From Paracamarosporium sp. OC-R06-R3 (Eukaryota > Ascomycota > Dothideomycetes > Pleosporales > Didymosphaeriaceae), in assembly GCA_019828545.1 (NCBI GenBank), contig JACVRA010000192.1:310001-374000 (forward strand): a stretch of 64,000 bases of DNA, read 5' to 3'. Positions 23,338 through 36,225 of the stretch are shown here, in pieces. Each line of letters begins with the position of its first letter. The stretch's first letter is position 1. A model generated the notes under the pieces. That model was not told where the DNA came from, ran no database searches, and saw nothing but the letters and a program-made list of their open reading frames with translations. Made by a program: the position numbers and the translations under genes.

Positions 23338-24272
23338 CTACTCTGGCTCCTTTACCACAATCTCATCGTACGGCGGCGGCAATTCTTCTTCCACGCCTAG
23401 TCCTTGATCATCATAGGCCGGTAATTCCTCCATCCTCTCTGCCTCATTATCACCGCTTCCACAATCAACCGCTTTACCCCAAAACCTTATGATAAAAGAA
23501 TTGGCATACTCCAACCCCGGCGCACATCGGTCCCGAAACTCACCCACTCTCCCAGGCTTCGCCTCCACAGCAAACCTTACAGCCTCAATTAAATGCTGCT
23601 TTTTCCTATCTCTATGCCAGTAGACCTCGAGTGTTAAGCAGTCTACGCAACCGTCGTTATACAATCTCATGCGGGGTTTCCGTGCGTTATGGGTTATGCG
23701 TATGGGAGCTAGTAGGGTTGTGTAGAAGGCCAGGACTGCGGGTGTGGAGGACGGGACGGCGTAGCTGGGGGTGTAGGGATTTGTGGTGTAGGGGCAGCGG
23801 TATTTATAGGTTGGTTTATCTGTGCGGATGGCGTCAGTGGTGTTTTCTGTAGAACTGAGTCTGTGTCCCTAGCTTGAGTAATACATAGGCGAATAGCGAA
23901 GTATAGGATCGCAATCTTTTGTCCTGTATCTGTACTGGAGTGGTTCTCCTACTCACCGAATCGTACCAACCCCCTGATAAAGTCTTTCAATATGCTGCCG
24001 AGACCGTCTGGACTTTCTCCTTCATTGGAGGCCGGACTTTGCTGCTCATCGCACCGAACGATCTCGTTCGCCCAGAGCAACAGGGGACGGGCGCGTGGCC
24101 TGCCTCGGGATATCTCACGCCGGTCTTTCTTGATATGTTCTTTTATCCAGAGAGATGAAGATGGATATGTATCGACGCGGTAGCCCCAGCGCCTGAAGTC
24201 ATCTGCGAGAAAGGAGACGTTGGTGTAGAATGGGCGGGGGTCGTGCGGTACTTGGATTAGGTAGTGCTCCAT
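23338..24272 (-). CDS. Conserved-looking unknown protein with PPxY tail
   Basis: The model is complement(23338..23846, 23957..24272), 274 residues. The N-terminus (MEHYLIQVPHDPRPFYTNVS) and the middle (GCVDCLTLEVYWHRDRKKQH) look globular, with no membrane segment. The C-terminus is acidic and ends with LPAYDDQ and LPPPYDEI. The latter contains PPxY, a known ligand for WW domains such as those of Rsp5/Nedd4 ubiquitin ligases. The donor GTGAGT is good. Two acceptors fit the frame, after 23847 (TTCTACAG) or after 23820 (GCACAG), differing by nine residues. I do not recognise the family; an adaptor role is inference from the PPxY motif alone. Confidence 0.65.
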
Positions 24273-24609
24273 GTTCTGCGGTAAATGGGCAGTAGGTCAT
24301 TATCTTGCGTAGGGCATACTGCAGGAAGGGTTTTTTTAGTTTGCTGTTTAGGATCTGAATGACACATGGGAATACTGCGCAGTGTATGTGTGAGATTGGT
24401 CTGCGTGATGCTTAAAGTGACATTGTCAGCGGTAAATCTGATTAGGATCTCTCGAGTGATTGCACATACCTCAATTCCTCGGCCTGAGTTTCTTTACCTC
24501 ACACCTAGCTTCACAGACTAATCTCTTCACCACTTGACCGCCTACTATCCTTCCCGCGGCTTTTGCGTCCATTGAAAGCCCTCGAACTTACCCACTGCCG
24601 CTAACAATC
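24273..24609. promoter_or_regulatory. Divergent promoter region
   Basis: This 337-base gap lies between the PPxY gene (minus) and the Ser-rich gene (plus). It is C/T-rich just before the plus-strand ATG, as is usual for fungal leaders. I see no other feature. Confidence 0.35.
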
Positions 24610-25380
24610 ATGTCGCCACGGCGTCCACGACCGCGCCGTATACACCACCACATCTCCCTCTCCTTTTCTACCCCTGAAACCATGTCCCCACAACTCTACG
24701 AGTGGGTAACGACGGGATTTCCGTTCCCCGTTAGTGTGCACCATTACTCTATTTCTACTACACATCCGCTGCCTTCTTCGACTTCTTCAGGGACCTCGTC
24801 GCTAACATCGCCCCCGTCATCTCGCAATAGGGAGAGAAGTTCGGATGTTGATGACTTGGTGGTTGCCAGCATCGATGGAAGTCTTCCCGATAGGGCATGG
24901 AGTGAGCTTGAAAGCTACGTCGGCACAAGCGAGAGTTCGTTGGACGAAATAAGGAGGCGACTGCAAAGAAGCGAGTCTCTGGCGAGGGCATCGGACCTGA
25001 GAAACGAAGGAGAGGTTGAAGAGGTGGAGGAGCCCAGTTCAGACAATGTTCTAGTTGGAGATCCCTGGACAACATGGTTTCCACCTACGCCGCCGTTACG
25101 CCCGAGAAATAGGCCAGGGTTGGAATCTCCTCCATCTCCTTTGTCCTTGGGTCCAAGTGTGTCACCTTCAAATTCGCTGTATGATCTACACGGGGGTAAC
25201 ATTGGCCTTGATGTCATTGACGAAGGCAACGTGGAAGTCATTGATGGCATGTTACAAGCTGATCGAAGTACTTCAGAGAGGCCCTCAGATGAAAAGGCGG
25301 ATCACGAGGGACCTTCTCGTGAGTGTACGAGCCTATGTTGGGCATGCAGGGCTATTTTCCAGAGGTATGCAAGGAGATAG
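24610..25380 (+). CDS. Ser/Pro-rich unknown protein, C-terminus uncertain
   Basis: The open frame has 256 codons and begins MSPRRPRPRRIHHHISLSF. It contains long Ser/Thr/Pro stretches, an acidic segment (EGEVEEVEEPSSDNVLVGD) and a Pro-rich part, with no recognisable domain. A strong GTGAGT at 25320 suggests that exon 1 may end after GPS; the last 17 residues (containing C..CWAC) would then be intron, and the real tail would lie downstream. Candidate acceptors exist near 25363 and 25423, but I could not choose. The protein is probably disordered. Confidence 0.5.
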   Translation: MSPRRPRPRRIHHHISLSFSTPETMSPQLYEWVTTGFPFPVSVHHYSISTTHPLPSSTSSGTSSLTSPPSSRNRERSSDVDDLVVASIDGSLPDRAWSELESYVGTSESSLDEIRRRLQRSESLARASDLRNEGEVEEVEEPSSDNVLVGDPWTTWFPPTPPLRPRNRPGLESPPSPLSLGPSVSPSNSLYDLHGGNIGLDVIDEGNVEVIDGMLQADRSTSERPSDEKADHEGPSRECTSLCWACRAIFQRYARR

Positions 25381-26581
25381 AACGTGTTTCCGTAAGACTG
25401 TTAACGTTACTATTTCTGAAGAACATACATGCACCAGTAATTCCGCTAAGCTGTTCGGACAAGGAAAAAGGGAGCCGTAAGGGAAAGAAGCGCAAAAATA
25501 AACGAGTAGATGGATTGACAAGGGGTAGATTGTTTATCATATACCCATCCTCTCCCAACATGTGCTGCGGTGTCGCTTGTACTGTGAAGGGCCTGTGCAA
25601 CACAACACTGTATATTGTTCTGCACGAGCACACACGTATGCGGACATGGAGCCTTCGCAAGGTTCGGCGCATACTGCATGCTTGGCCTGCGTTCGGAGAC
25701 ACGGTGCAATGTTTGTAGGTGCCGCTGAGTGAGATCGGGCGCCTGAAGGAGAGTGGGCTACAGTGTGCACAGTTGGTGTGATTCGGCAACACACGCATTT
25801 GGAAAGGGCAGACGCACGGGAGCCCGGTTCGCGGGGTGGATGCCCAGGCGCAGAATTCAGCCGCCGCCGCGATGCCTCCTCACGCCCGGAATGCTGTCCT
25901 GTCGATATGAGCATCGTCGAACGGCGATTGATTGCTTTCTCCCCCGCGATTGCAGCCTCCCGAGACCCCCCCGCAGCCAGACCACGCGGGAGACGCCCAG
26001 CCAGCCGCACAGCGCAGGCACAGGCACAGGCACAGGCACGGGGCCCATGGGCGGCACGACGGAGCGTCCGTGGGCGTTTCGTGCAGCGGAACGTCGCAGC
26101 GGAAACGGCAGGCCAGCGTTTCGTTCCATGTTGTGCAGCCTCGGACTCCCGCCGTGCACAGCGCATGCTCCCGCGCCCGTCCCGCCCGGCCCTTGGTCGC
26201 TGATGCATGGCCGCTGAAGACACGTTCACTCTGCCGGGTCGAGCAAAGGCACTGCGCTGCAAGCAGACCCCACGCTAGGCGGCCCACGAGATCGGCGCTG
26301 CTCGACATCATCCCGCACCATCTCCGCTTGAGCTAGCATTGCGACGCCGCACCGCTAAGCAGTTGCGGACGGCTCCGGAGCAAAGTGCCGCTCCCTCACC
26401 CTTCACACCTCGCCCTCCGCGCCATCCTCTCCTTCCTTGCGCGCCGCTGGGCCATGAGAATGGACCCTCCGCCCGTGCCTCGACCAGCCCCATCCTAACC
26501 TCTAGGATCCACGAGACACACCTGTCGTCACCCCAACCACCCTCTCGTTGCGCGCACCCTTCCTCTCTCCTCGACGCCGCC
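25381..26581. other. Intergenic region, G/C-rich in its second half
   Basis: This 1.2 kb lies between two plus-strand genes. From about 25750 it is G/C-rich, and open frames occur on both strands at once (25537-26311). That is the expected effect of high GC content and not evidence of genes. A hexanucleotide repeat lies at 26015-26039. The final part is the leader of the next gene. Confidence 0.45.
26015..26039 (+). repeat. Short tandem repeat (CAGGCA)4
   Basis: Four perfect tandem copies of CAGGCA are followed by a C. The repeat is in non-coding DNA upstream of the gene at 26582 and could vary in copy number between strains. Confidence 0.85.
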
Positions 26582-28090
26582 ATGTCGTGGCTTATGAGGG
26601 GGATCCAATCGGCAATCTTCCACTATGCCTCGTGCGCGCCATGTACCGGCTACATGTATAGGAAGCAGAGACGGAAGCAAGCAAAGCAGGCCCGGAAGGC
26701 CAGAACAAAGCTTCAGGAAGAGCAGCCCGAGATCTACCACCACCCCGAACCCACGGGCACGAATCCATACTGGCAGGAAGAGATAGCCATGGGCCCTGGG
26801 CCGCCTCCACGGCGTGCCCGGAGGACAAACACCTGCAACACGCGCGCAACTACGACCGCAGGCACACAGGGCAGCGTGACGAGCCAAGCAGGGAGCAGCA
26901 TCGACGTCAATCGCTCAGAAGAGGTGCGCCTTAGTGAAGATACCCTGGACGACGACAATTGGAACCGCAAGCGCTACCAGCGGGAGGACGAGGACCTGTG
27001 GGGATTCTCCGATGCCATTGTGCCCTTGCAAACAACAGTGTCTGGCTCGTCGGTTGGAGTTACTGGCCTAATGCGACCTGGTACTTCCACGTCTGACAGC
27101 TACTACTCTGCTCGAGCACCGCCTGTGAACGACCTCCACCCTCCAGTTGTCAGCTTGCCCTCGCCCCACCCCTTTGATAATCAGTGGATGCTTCAACCGC
27201 CGCCCAAAGCCAGTGTCATGAGTGGAAAGGAAAGAGCAACGCTCCGCAGTCGAAGTGGCAGTGGAGCCAGCAGCAGAGTCGAGTTAAGTCTTCAGCGCCA
27301 AGTGAGCGCAAGGCAACTGCGTCACAAAATCGAGCGTGGGGAGACACCCGAAATGCCATCCTTGTCTCGAGGAAACTCGTACAGCGACATGCTCGCGGGA
27401 CAACGGCACGACCGGCCGAAGACACCGTTGGCAAGACCACCCTCTGCTGCTTCCAGCTACCGGCCTAGGAGGCGCCGCGATACCGCAATGACCAATACGT
27501 CTACAACAGAACACTCCTCAGGCGACACCAGCGATACCGTTCTTGGGCGCTCTCATCCGCCTTCACCTAAGCTTCCAACAGTCCCCAGTCTCAAAATGGT
27601 CCGCGTGCGCAATAGCCGACAACAGCTTTCCACGGTAGTATCGAGCGACTCTGGCGCCCCCTCCATCAGTCCTACCAACATCAGCCCTACCTCTGAACTC
27701 GACGATGAAAACCTCCCTGCGTCCGCCGTTCGCAAGGTCCGTTACTCAACACAATCCACTGATTCCGACCCGTACCATCTCATGAAGCATCGCGCGCCTC
27801 TCGCCTCCTCTGACATCTCCTCGCTCAATGTTCTTGAAGATCTAGTGTCTCCAAGGGCATTGCTAAACTCGCGCTTCGTCTCTGCTCCTCTTATGGAGGC
27901 CCGCATCAAGCTACCACCCTCGGACCATAACGAGGAGAAGTTACTTGATACAGATCCTTGGCCTGGAAGCGGGTTTGCTATAAGTCGCGGCTGGGGTATA
28001 GACCAAGTTGATGGAGAGGTACGGGTTCCATTTGGCGGCCCTGGCGTGGTGGAGCGTGACCCCAGGATGAGATGGAGTGTGGATTTCTGA
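26582..28090 (+). CDS. Ser-rich unknown protein with Cys-containing N-terminus
   Basis: This single exon encodes 502 residues. I took the ATG at 26582 (MSWLMRGIQSAIFHYASCAP) and not the in-frame ATG at 26339, because the extra 81 residues are low-complexity Pro/Ser/His, like translated leader. The N-terminus is amphipathic and hydrophobic with CAPC and Tyr residues, followed by a Lys/Arg-rich helix (RKQRRKQAKQARKARTK), a possible membrane-binding or organelle-targeting segment. The rest is disordered, rich in Ser, Pro and Thr with many possible phosphorylation sites. The last 60 residues (DPWPGSGFAISRGWGID) look more ordered. Function is unknown. Confidence 0.65.
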   Translation: MSWLMRGIQSAIFHYASCAPCTGYMYRKQRRKQAKQARKARTKLQEEQPEIYHHPEPTGTNPYWQEEIAMGPGPPPRRARRTNTCNTRATTTAGTQGSVTSQAGSSIDVNRSEEVRLSEDTLDDDNWNRKRYQREDEDLWGFSDAIVPLQTTVSGSSVGVTGLMRPGTSTSDSYYSARAPPVNDLHPPVVSLPSPHPFDNQWMLQPPPKASVMSGKERATLRSRSGSGASSRVELSLQRQVSARQLRHKIERGETPEMPSLSRGNSYSDMLAGQRHDRPKTPLARPPSAASSYRPRRRRDTAMTNTSTTEHSSGDTSDTVLGRSHPPSPKLPTVPSLKMVRVRNSRQQLSTVVSSDSGAPSISPTNISPTSELDDENLPASAVRKVRYSTQSTDSDPYHLMKHRAPLASSDISSLNVLEDLVSPRALLNSRFVSAPLMEARIKLPPSDHNEEKLLDTDPWPGSGFAISRGWGIDQVDGEVRVPFGGPGVVERDPRMRWSVDF

Positions 28091-29031
28091 CGATACTAAT
28101 CCTCTTGCCCCAGCATCATCTTGACCCTTTTCAAGGCCACTTGCATACCTCATCGCCCTCTCCGAAACCTCTTTTGCATACCTCCTTCCTCACACAGACA
28201 CTATGTTCGCATCACTGTCTCATATTAGCGTAGCGCTCTTCATTGATTCTTGCTGTCTCCTTCAAAACCTTGTACACGCTCCTGTTTAGTTTCATGTTTT
28301 CTTCGGCTGTTAATTTTTGCTGCATATTTTCTTTGATGCTGTTGAGGTGTTGGGTGTTTTTGGACAAAATGCTTGAATGAGTCGATGGTTTCTTTTTTTC
28401 TTCTTATGTTGTTTCTGGTACGGAACGGCAAAACGAGCACTTATAGGGAGTTTGGGACATGGAGAGGCCTCGGATAGTGCATCTTGAGGTCGGCAAATCT
28501 TGCATATGCAGCTCTTTCCTTAGATCCTAAGAGTCTTTGTTGTGCCTGCATCAATCGGTCGATCATGTCCAAATTCACATAGATACGTGAGTTTGAGAGC
28601 GAAACAGCATATGGGAGATAGCTCAAGCACACATACTGTAGGTGCATGCAGATGAAGTCGTTATTTGCAGATCGGGCAGGTACCCGCCATCACGTGCGCA
28701 TCGCCATTAGGTCATCATATATAGTGGGAAATTCAAGGTTGCTCCAGCGTCCGTGCACAAGCGCGACTTCACTTCCATTCAGCCTCCATTGCCTACCCAC
28801 CCACTCAGAACCTGCCCCACTCCCCTTTGACAGCTTTCTTAATTCACTGCGACGTCTACTAACCTCGCCTGCCTCCCTCCCAGTTACTTGCCGAGTCGCA
28901 CGCGACCTCTGCCACCTCCGCACGTCATTAGCCAGGTTTGAAGGGGCTGTCACCCCCGCGCCCGCCCACCACAGCTACCCGCCAAAACAACCCGCACCCG
29001 CCCGCAAGCCTACATACCGAACATCTGCAAC
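28091..29031. other. Intergenic region upstream of PP2A
   Basis: This 940-base gap lies between two plus-strand genes. The part from 28240 to 28450 is T-rich, and the last 300 bases are C-rich leader of the phosphatase gene. Short frames (28441-28647, 28646-29146) show no coding character. Confidence 0.4.
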
Positions 29032-30277
<1,246 letters not shown>

Positions 30278-30938
30278 ACTACGATCGACCTCTTGTTCCG
30301 TAACACAAGCATCATAGAAGGGGATTGCATTAGCCCATTCATTGTTCCGCAGGCAACGCTTGACTCGTGGGTTTGTGCGTCGAGAGCTGAAAAAATCGCG
30401 GATTTTACAGAGCCTTGGAAACGCCCAACTGGGAGGGCGACGACTCACTAAGTCGGTGCAAGCTACGTACGTAGTTGGCAGCAGCAAAAGGACATTTTGG
30501 GCTTGAGGTTTCTGACGTAGTCGTAATGTGATGAATGAGAACGCTAAGGCAGTTTCTCCTACATTGCCCGCGTGAAATTGACTACACATCCAAACCAAGC
30601 ACACAAGACCAAGCAATAGCACCTGATTTACTATGAGGTGATTGAGCGAAGCTCTTTCAGGTCGGCAGTCTATCGGTTCTCTTTTACACGGACTAGGGGT
30701 GCAGCGATTTGAAATAGGAAATCAGAAAAGATCGCTATAATTCTAAACGACCTGAACAACTCTGATAGCAATGACCAATGCCATAGCATATATATACCGG
30801 CCGAGTGGTGGTATTGCTAGGCGGCTAAGCCCAATGAGGCTATATGGGAAAGCGCGTCGCGTACGCGCCCTCCCCCGCGGCAAAACTCCTAATTCTCATG
30901 TATCCGCAGCACGTTTAGAGAACGCACTCAATACCACC
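30278..30938. other. Intergenic region between PP2A and mcm6
   Basis: This 660-base gap includes the mcm6 promoter. A minus-strand frame (30173-30622) overlaps the PP2A 3' end and has no family features. A run reading TATATATA near 30788 lies about 150 bases before the mcm6 ATG. Confidence 0.4.
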
Positions 30939-33937
30939 ATGTCGTCCCTACTAGATGCCGCTCTCCGTTCCGATGCTGCACCTACGCCTGGTAGTGACCC
31001 AGGCGATTCGCGACGCCAGCAATTTCGGTCTTCCTCGGTGCGACCGCGCCCACCCCCGTCAGAAAGCGCAGGCGCCCATAGCGACCATGAAGGATTCGCA
31101 GACGACGAAGTTGTAGGAGCAAGAGGGGCAGGGCGGAGGGCTAATGGACCGCGAACAGACATACCGAAGGTGGTGGACGTGACCGGAGAAACGCTTTCGC
31201 AGCGGTTCCAGGAGTTCCTTGAGAGGTAAGGATGCGTCAAACATTCAAAGAAGGTATACTCATAAATGATAGCTACACAGAAGACCCAACCTCCTCGGCG
31301 CTTCCTCTTTCGAGCGTACCGGTGACGGACAAGTATTATATAGCGCAGGTCAAAGGAATGAAGCTGTACGGACTGTCCACCCTCTATGTCGACTATACAC
31401 ATCTGCAAAGGCACGAAGATGGCGTCGTGGCGGCCGCTGTTGCCAGCGAGTACTATCGATTTCTTCCATACATGATCCGCGCTTTACACAACTTGATCGC
31501 AAAGTATGAGCCACAATACTTCCGCGATCATCGGCAGCCCACGGCCACAGGCACGGCTACGGCTACTTCGAGGTCGGAACGAGCCTATGAAGAGGCAACG
31601 AACCAGAACGAGAACTTCAACGAAAAGACTGCAAACCAGCAAACGGACAAGATCTTCACGCTGGCCTTCTATAACCTACCGCTTATATCGCGCATCCGCC
31701 AATTGCGAACAGAGTCGATCGGTCGTCTGCTGTCGATTTCTGGCACTGTGACTCGCACATCAGAAGTTCGCCCTGAGCTTTCTATGGCTACCTTTATCTG
31801 CGAGGCTTGTAACACTGTCGTACCAAACGTTGAGCAGACGTTCAAATACACTGAACCGACGCAATGTCCAAACACCGTCTGTATGAATCGCGAAGGCTGG
31901 CGATTGGACATCAGACAGTCCACATTCGTTGATTGGCAGAAAGTGCGCATTCAAGAGAACAGTTCGGAGATTCCCACAGGCAGCATGCCACGCACGATGG
32001 ACGTCATTCTACGAGGAGAAATGGTAGACCGCGCCAAGGCTGGAGAAAAGTGCATATTCACAGGAACTGCCATCGTTATCCCAGATGTCAGCCAGTTCAG
32101 GGTTCCGGGTGTAAGACCACAAGCCACTAGGGACAATACTGGTGCTGCCCGTGGAAACGATGTCGGCGGGTCTGGCGTCAGTGGCCTGAAAGCTCTCGGT
32201 GTTCGTGACCTGACTTACCGCATGTCCTTTTTGGCCTGCATGGTAACCCCCGACACATCCACCCCAGGGCAATCTTCAAATCACCACATGACTGGTCAAG
32301 CGAGCAACATCCTAGCGTCGCTCAACCAAGCACAAGCAATGGAGTCCGATAAAAATGGCGAGGAAGCCCAGGCTGAATACCTCTCGACACTCACTCCAGC
32401 TGAGATTCAGGATCTGAAAGACATGGTACACAAGCCGAACATTTTCATGCGCTTAGTCGATTCCATCGCGCCAACGGTATACGGTCACCAGGTGATTAAG
32501 AAAGGTCTTCTTCTCCAGCTTATGAGCGGTGTATCGAAACAGACACCAGAAGGCATGGACCTCCGTGGCGATATCAACATCTGTATCGTTGGCGATCCAT
32601 CGACGTCCAAGTCGCAGTTCCTCAAGTACATCTGCAGCTTCCTTCCTCGGGCCGTATACACTTCTGGTAAAGCTTCTTCCGCAGCTGGTTTGACGGCTGC
32701 CGTGGTCAAAGACGAAGAGACGGGCGAATTCACAATCGAAGCTGGAGCCCTCATGCTGGCGGACAACGGTATCTGTGCGATCGACGAATTCGACAAAATG
32801 GACATCGCGGATCAAGTCGCTATCCACGAAGCCATGGAACAGCAGACCATCTCCATCGCCAAAGCTGGTATTCAAGCAACGCTGAATGCTCGGACATCCA
32901 TTCTCGCAGCTGCGAATCCCGTTGGCGGCCGCTACAACCGCAAGACCACGCTTCGAGCCAACGTCAACATGTCTGCACCCATCATGTCGCGTTTCGATCT
33001 TTTCTTTGTCGTCCTCGATGAGTGTGACGAGGACGTAGATCGCCACCTGGCAGAGCACATCGTAGGTATTCACCAGTACCGTGATGATGCAATCGAGCCG
33101 GAATTTAGCACTGAGCAACTACAACGCTACATCCGTTTCGCGCGCACGTTCAATCCCGTATTCACGGATGAGGCGAAAGATACCTTGGTGGAAAAATACA
33201 AAGAGCTCCGTGCCGACGATGCTCAAGGCGGTATCGGAAGAAACAGTTACCGTATCACAGTTCGTCAGCTAGAGAGTATGATTCGACTGTCTGAAGCAAT
33301 CGCAAAAGCCAACTGTGTTGTCGACATCACACCCGAGTTCGTCAGAGAGGCGTACAACCTCCTCCGTCAATCCATCATCAGCGTCGAGAAGGACGACGTC
33401 GAGATGGAAGACGAGGATGATGAGGCGCTTCTTGCTGCTGCTGCCGCTGTAGAGGCACAAGAGGGCGATGCAAACATGGGCGCAGACGAGCAACAAGACG
33501 GTAGGAGCGCCCGCGCTGCAAGTCGCACGCCTGCGGCGCCTCGGGAGAAGACGAAGATCACGCACGACAGGTATGTCGCTATGCGGAATCTGTTCGTCAA
33601 ACGCATCAACGAGGACCAAACCGCGACCGAAGATGGCGTCGAAGAAGAAGATCTACTCATCTGGTACCTCGAACAGAAAGAAGCCGAGTTGGAGACACAA
33701 GAGGATCTCGAGAAGGAAAGGGATCTCGCGAAGAAGGTGCTAAAGAAGGTTTGCAAGGTACGTTTCATCACTATTCCACAGACTGTAAGAAGGAACATAG
33801 ACTAACGTGTTCAACAGGAGCAATATCTCATGCAAATTCGCGGCGAGGGCTTGGCTGATGAACAGGGACAGGCGGAGGCTGCGGCGAAGGTTGTCTATGT
33901 GCTGCATCCGAACTGCCCAGTTGAAGATATTGCCTAG
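30939..33937 (+). CDS. mcm6: MCM6 replicative helicase subunit
   Basis: The model is join(30939..31225, 31273..33757, 33818..33937), 963 residues. MCM6 is one of the six ATPases of the MCM2-7 helicase that licenses and unwinds origins in the nucleus. A C4 zinc motif (CEAC and CPNTVC) precedes KVRIQENSSEIPTG. ALGVRDLTYR follows, then Walker A GDPSTSKSQF from residue 536, Walker B CAIDEFDKMD and the arginine finger MSRFDLFF. The 47-base first intron splices to give FLESYTEDPTS. The last exon gives the tail ending CPVEDIA, a winged-helix C-terminus. MCM6 is preferred over other MCMs because of the VEQTFKYTEPTQC and ALGVRDL strings. The N-terminus is disordered, as usual. Confidence 0.96.
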
Positions 33938-34265
33938 GTGGACTGTGATGGATTGATGTCTCATGAGGGGTCTTGTGTTACAGGAACAATGATATCAGAT
34001 CGGCAATGCGGCGTTTTTGGCATCTTTGCATTTGACTAGGTAGAGCACGTGGTTTTGCAAGTATAGGAGTAGGATATCGATTGTATGATGATTGAGCCAG
34101 GATAGACTCATTACGCCTGCCTGGGTATCATATGCCATATGCCATCCTTTCATCGCCGTGTGACCACGACGCCCTGGAAAAAGGGCCTATGTGTTGTATC
34201 TGGGTGCGACCCAGCGCCCTTTACATCCCCCTCCACACGCACCTCGCTAGGTACCTTCAACGATA

Positions 34266-34526
34266 TCATTCGGCGCCCACCCACGCCTCGTCGAGCGCCT
34301 CGCCGTTCCAGACGTGGTGCTCATCGGAGCTGCTGACCTTCCTTCCGACGCGGTGGTGATGTTGGAGCTCAAAGTTCTCGCCGCGGAAAAGGTAATCATC
34401 GCTCCTGTAGTCACGCGTTAGATTACTCTTGTATACCTCTGCTTCGTATACTCGGGTCTGCTGGGATGTCTTTTTGTAGGGCAGGTCAAGGTGGATCAGG
34501 CTCGGGGGCTCAGAACCATATCTTGA
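34266..34526 (-). other. Coding-like open frame without ATG, overlapping the gcn3 stop
   Basis: On the minus strand an 86-codon frame opens after a TAA at 34529-34527, runs across the gcn3 stop in a different frame, and ends at TGA 34268-34266. Its translation includes TRVYEAEVYKSNLTRDYRSD and GENFELQHHHRVGRKVSSS, with G/C-ending codons and mixed composition like real protein. It has no ATG and no obvious upstream exon. The opposite strand also has an open frame here (about 34251-34423). It could be an alternative 3' exon, the remains of a gene, or chance. Confidence 0.25.
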
Positions 34527-35618
34527 TTAGCTCCTCTGAGACGGCGGAGGGAGTCAGGACGCCGGACTCTGTGATGATGCCTGAGATGAGATCGGGGGGC
34601 TGGGTACACGTTAGCTTTGGGTTTGAAGGGGATGGGTAGTGGAGGGGGGAAATACCGTGAAGTCTACGGCGTCGTCGGCATTGAGGCCTGAGCATTTCGA
34701 CTTTGCGCCGTGCATGTCTGCTATTCCCTCGTCTTCCGAGGTCTTGGAAGAGGCGCCCTTGACGTCGTCTGCGACCTGGAACTCGAGGACCTTCTGCTCG
34801 ATGGGCAGATCGAATTGGCTCAGCGGGTACAGCCGGACGAACTTGTGGCTCTCGGCGACGACGTAGAATGGCTTTCCTTTGCTCTTGGCCAGCAGGCCCA
34901 TCTGGTACGTTCCCAGTCGCGAGATGATGCCTCCGTTTTCGACGACGCCTTCAGCGCCCACGATGACCATGTCGACTTGGCCCAGCGAGTAGGCAACGGC
35001 GGAATCTGGGATCGTGGCGACGGGGACATTGTGTGCTCTCAGATCGGCAACAGTCTGATCGCCCTCTTTGTTGTCCGAGGACTTTGAGCCAGAGAGAACG
35101 TATATGACTCTGAAGCGCATCGTGCTGGATTCGGCGGCCCTTCGTAGCAGCGCGCCTACGACTCGCGATCCTCCGTTCGTAAGCACCGTTGCTCCATCGC
35201 GGATAAAATGCTTGCCGAAGCTCGCTATCTTCTCCCTGCTCTGCTTCGCGCGGTCGACGAACAGCCTCCCGTTGGACAGTAGGTGGTTCCGGATAGCTCT
35301 GAAGTCATCGCCGGGTGCCAGGTTCAATGCAGCGGGCCTGTTCAGCGTGGTGATGAGGTATCGCTGGAAGAGATCGGTGCCCGCGGAGAGGGAGATGGGA
35401 TTTGCGATTGAGGCTTTGAGGACGGCGGTGTGGTGTTCGAGGAGGGCGAGGGTCTCGGCGACGGTGGATACGGACGAGTGCGCTATGGCTTCTACGAGGG
35501 CCTCAATGGCGGCCACGGGCATGGTGAGTTCAGAGTCGCCGGCGAGGATCGAGCGGTACGAGGACACGATGTCGAAGTCGGGGAGCGGCTTCTCTGCCGT
35601 GGGCGTGTGGACGCTCAT
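34510..35618 (-). CDS. gcn3: Translation initiation factor eIF2B alpha subunit
   Basis: The model is complement(34510..34599, 34656..35618), 350 residues. GCN3 is the regulatory subunit of the eIF2 guanine-nucleotide exchange factor and senses eIF2 phosphorylation in the amino-acid starvation response. The motifs include ATVLTNGGSRVVGALL, VDMVIVGAEGVVENGG, GTYQMGLLAKSKGKPFYV and the C-terminal ESGVLTPSAVSEELIK. A 56-base intron separates DFT from PPDLISG; without it the frame ends in a non-family tail. It has a Ser/Glu-rich insert (about 296-312) before the last conserved block. It is convergent with mcm6. Confidence 0.95.
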
Positions 35619-36225
35619 TTTGGTGAGATTCGGCTTGTGTGCTGGACAATTGGCCTGGGGTGACGCCGGGGGCGGACAGAGTGGTTCTGGGGGATTTTCT
35701 GCGCGGTGCGAGACGCGTCGAACTTTTGGAGTGCCTGGGTTGAGTCATTGCCAAGTCTTGGTGGGGTCGGTGGTCGGTTACGCGGGGCATTTCGCTACTT
35801 GGGCGCCGTGCATGCATGCTGTTAACCATTGGATTAGAAGAGACATTTGGATGAGGAATTGTTTGCTATCCTTCTGTACTGCTATAATGCCATCCATTGA
35901 AACCATCTTTTAACCTCACATCTACCTCATTGAAGATCATCCACCCGTATCGGGTGGCTCTATGATACATCTGGTGTGCTAAGCACTTTACTCCCTTCGT
36001 AGACATAAATCATTGTATAAATTTGTAAGGAAAACTTCGAGAGATACAATACAATCGCGCCGTTCTGATTTCAGTGACCTTATCTACGCCGTTAGTGGGT
36101 ACACGGTAGACACTCGCGGTAGACTGTGCCAAGACGTCTAAGCCATCGGCCATCTCCGCAGCTCTTACTTGCTTACTTCCAACCTTATCTGTACAACTGC
36201 TCCTTGACCTTTTCTCATCCGTACC
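35619..36225. promoter_or_regulatory. Divergent promoter region between gcn3 and ALDH gene
   Basis: This 607-base gap lies between divergent genes. I found no coding frame and no clear Gcn4-type or TATA site. Confidence 0.35.

Noticed and set aside
25537..26336. Several overlapping frames of 100-241 codons on both strands
   Set aside because: The region is G/C-rich, which removes stop codons by chance. Frames overlap each other on both strands and none has a domain or splice context.
26339..26581. N-terminal extension of the Ser-rich gene from ATG 26339
   Set aside because: The 81 extra residues look like translated leader; the ATG at 26582 fits better.
32453..33118. Open frame of 221 codons antisense to mcm6
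   Set aside because: It is the mirror of the conserved MCM ATPase core.
35068..35913. Open frame of 281 codons on the plus strand
   Set aside because: It is antisense to gcn3 and extends only into non-coding DNA.
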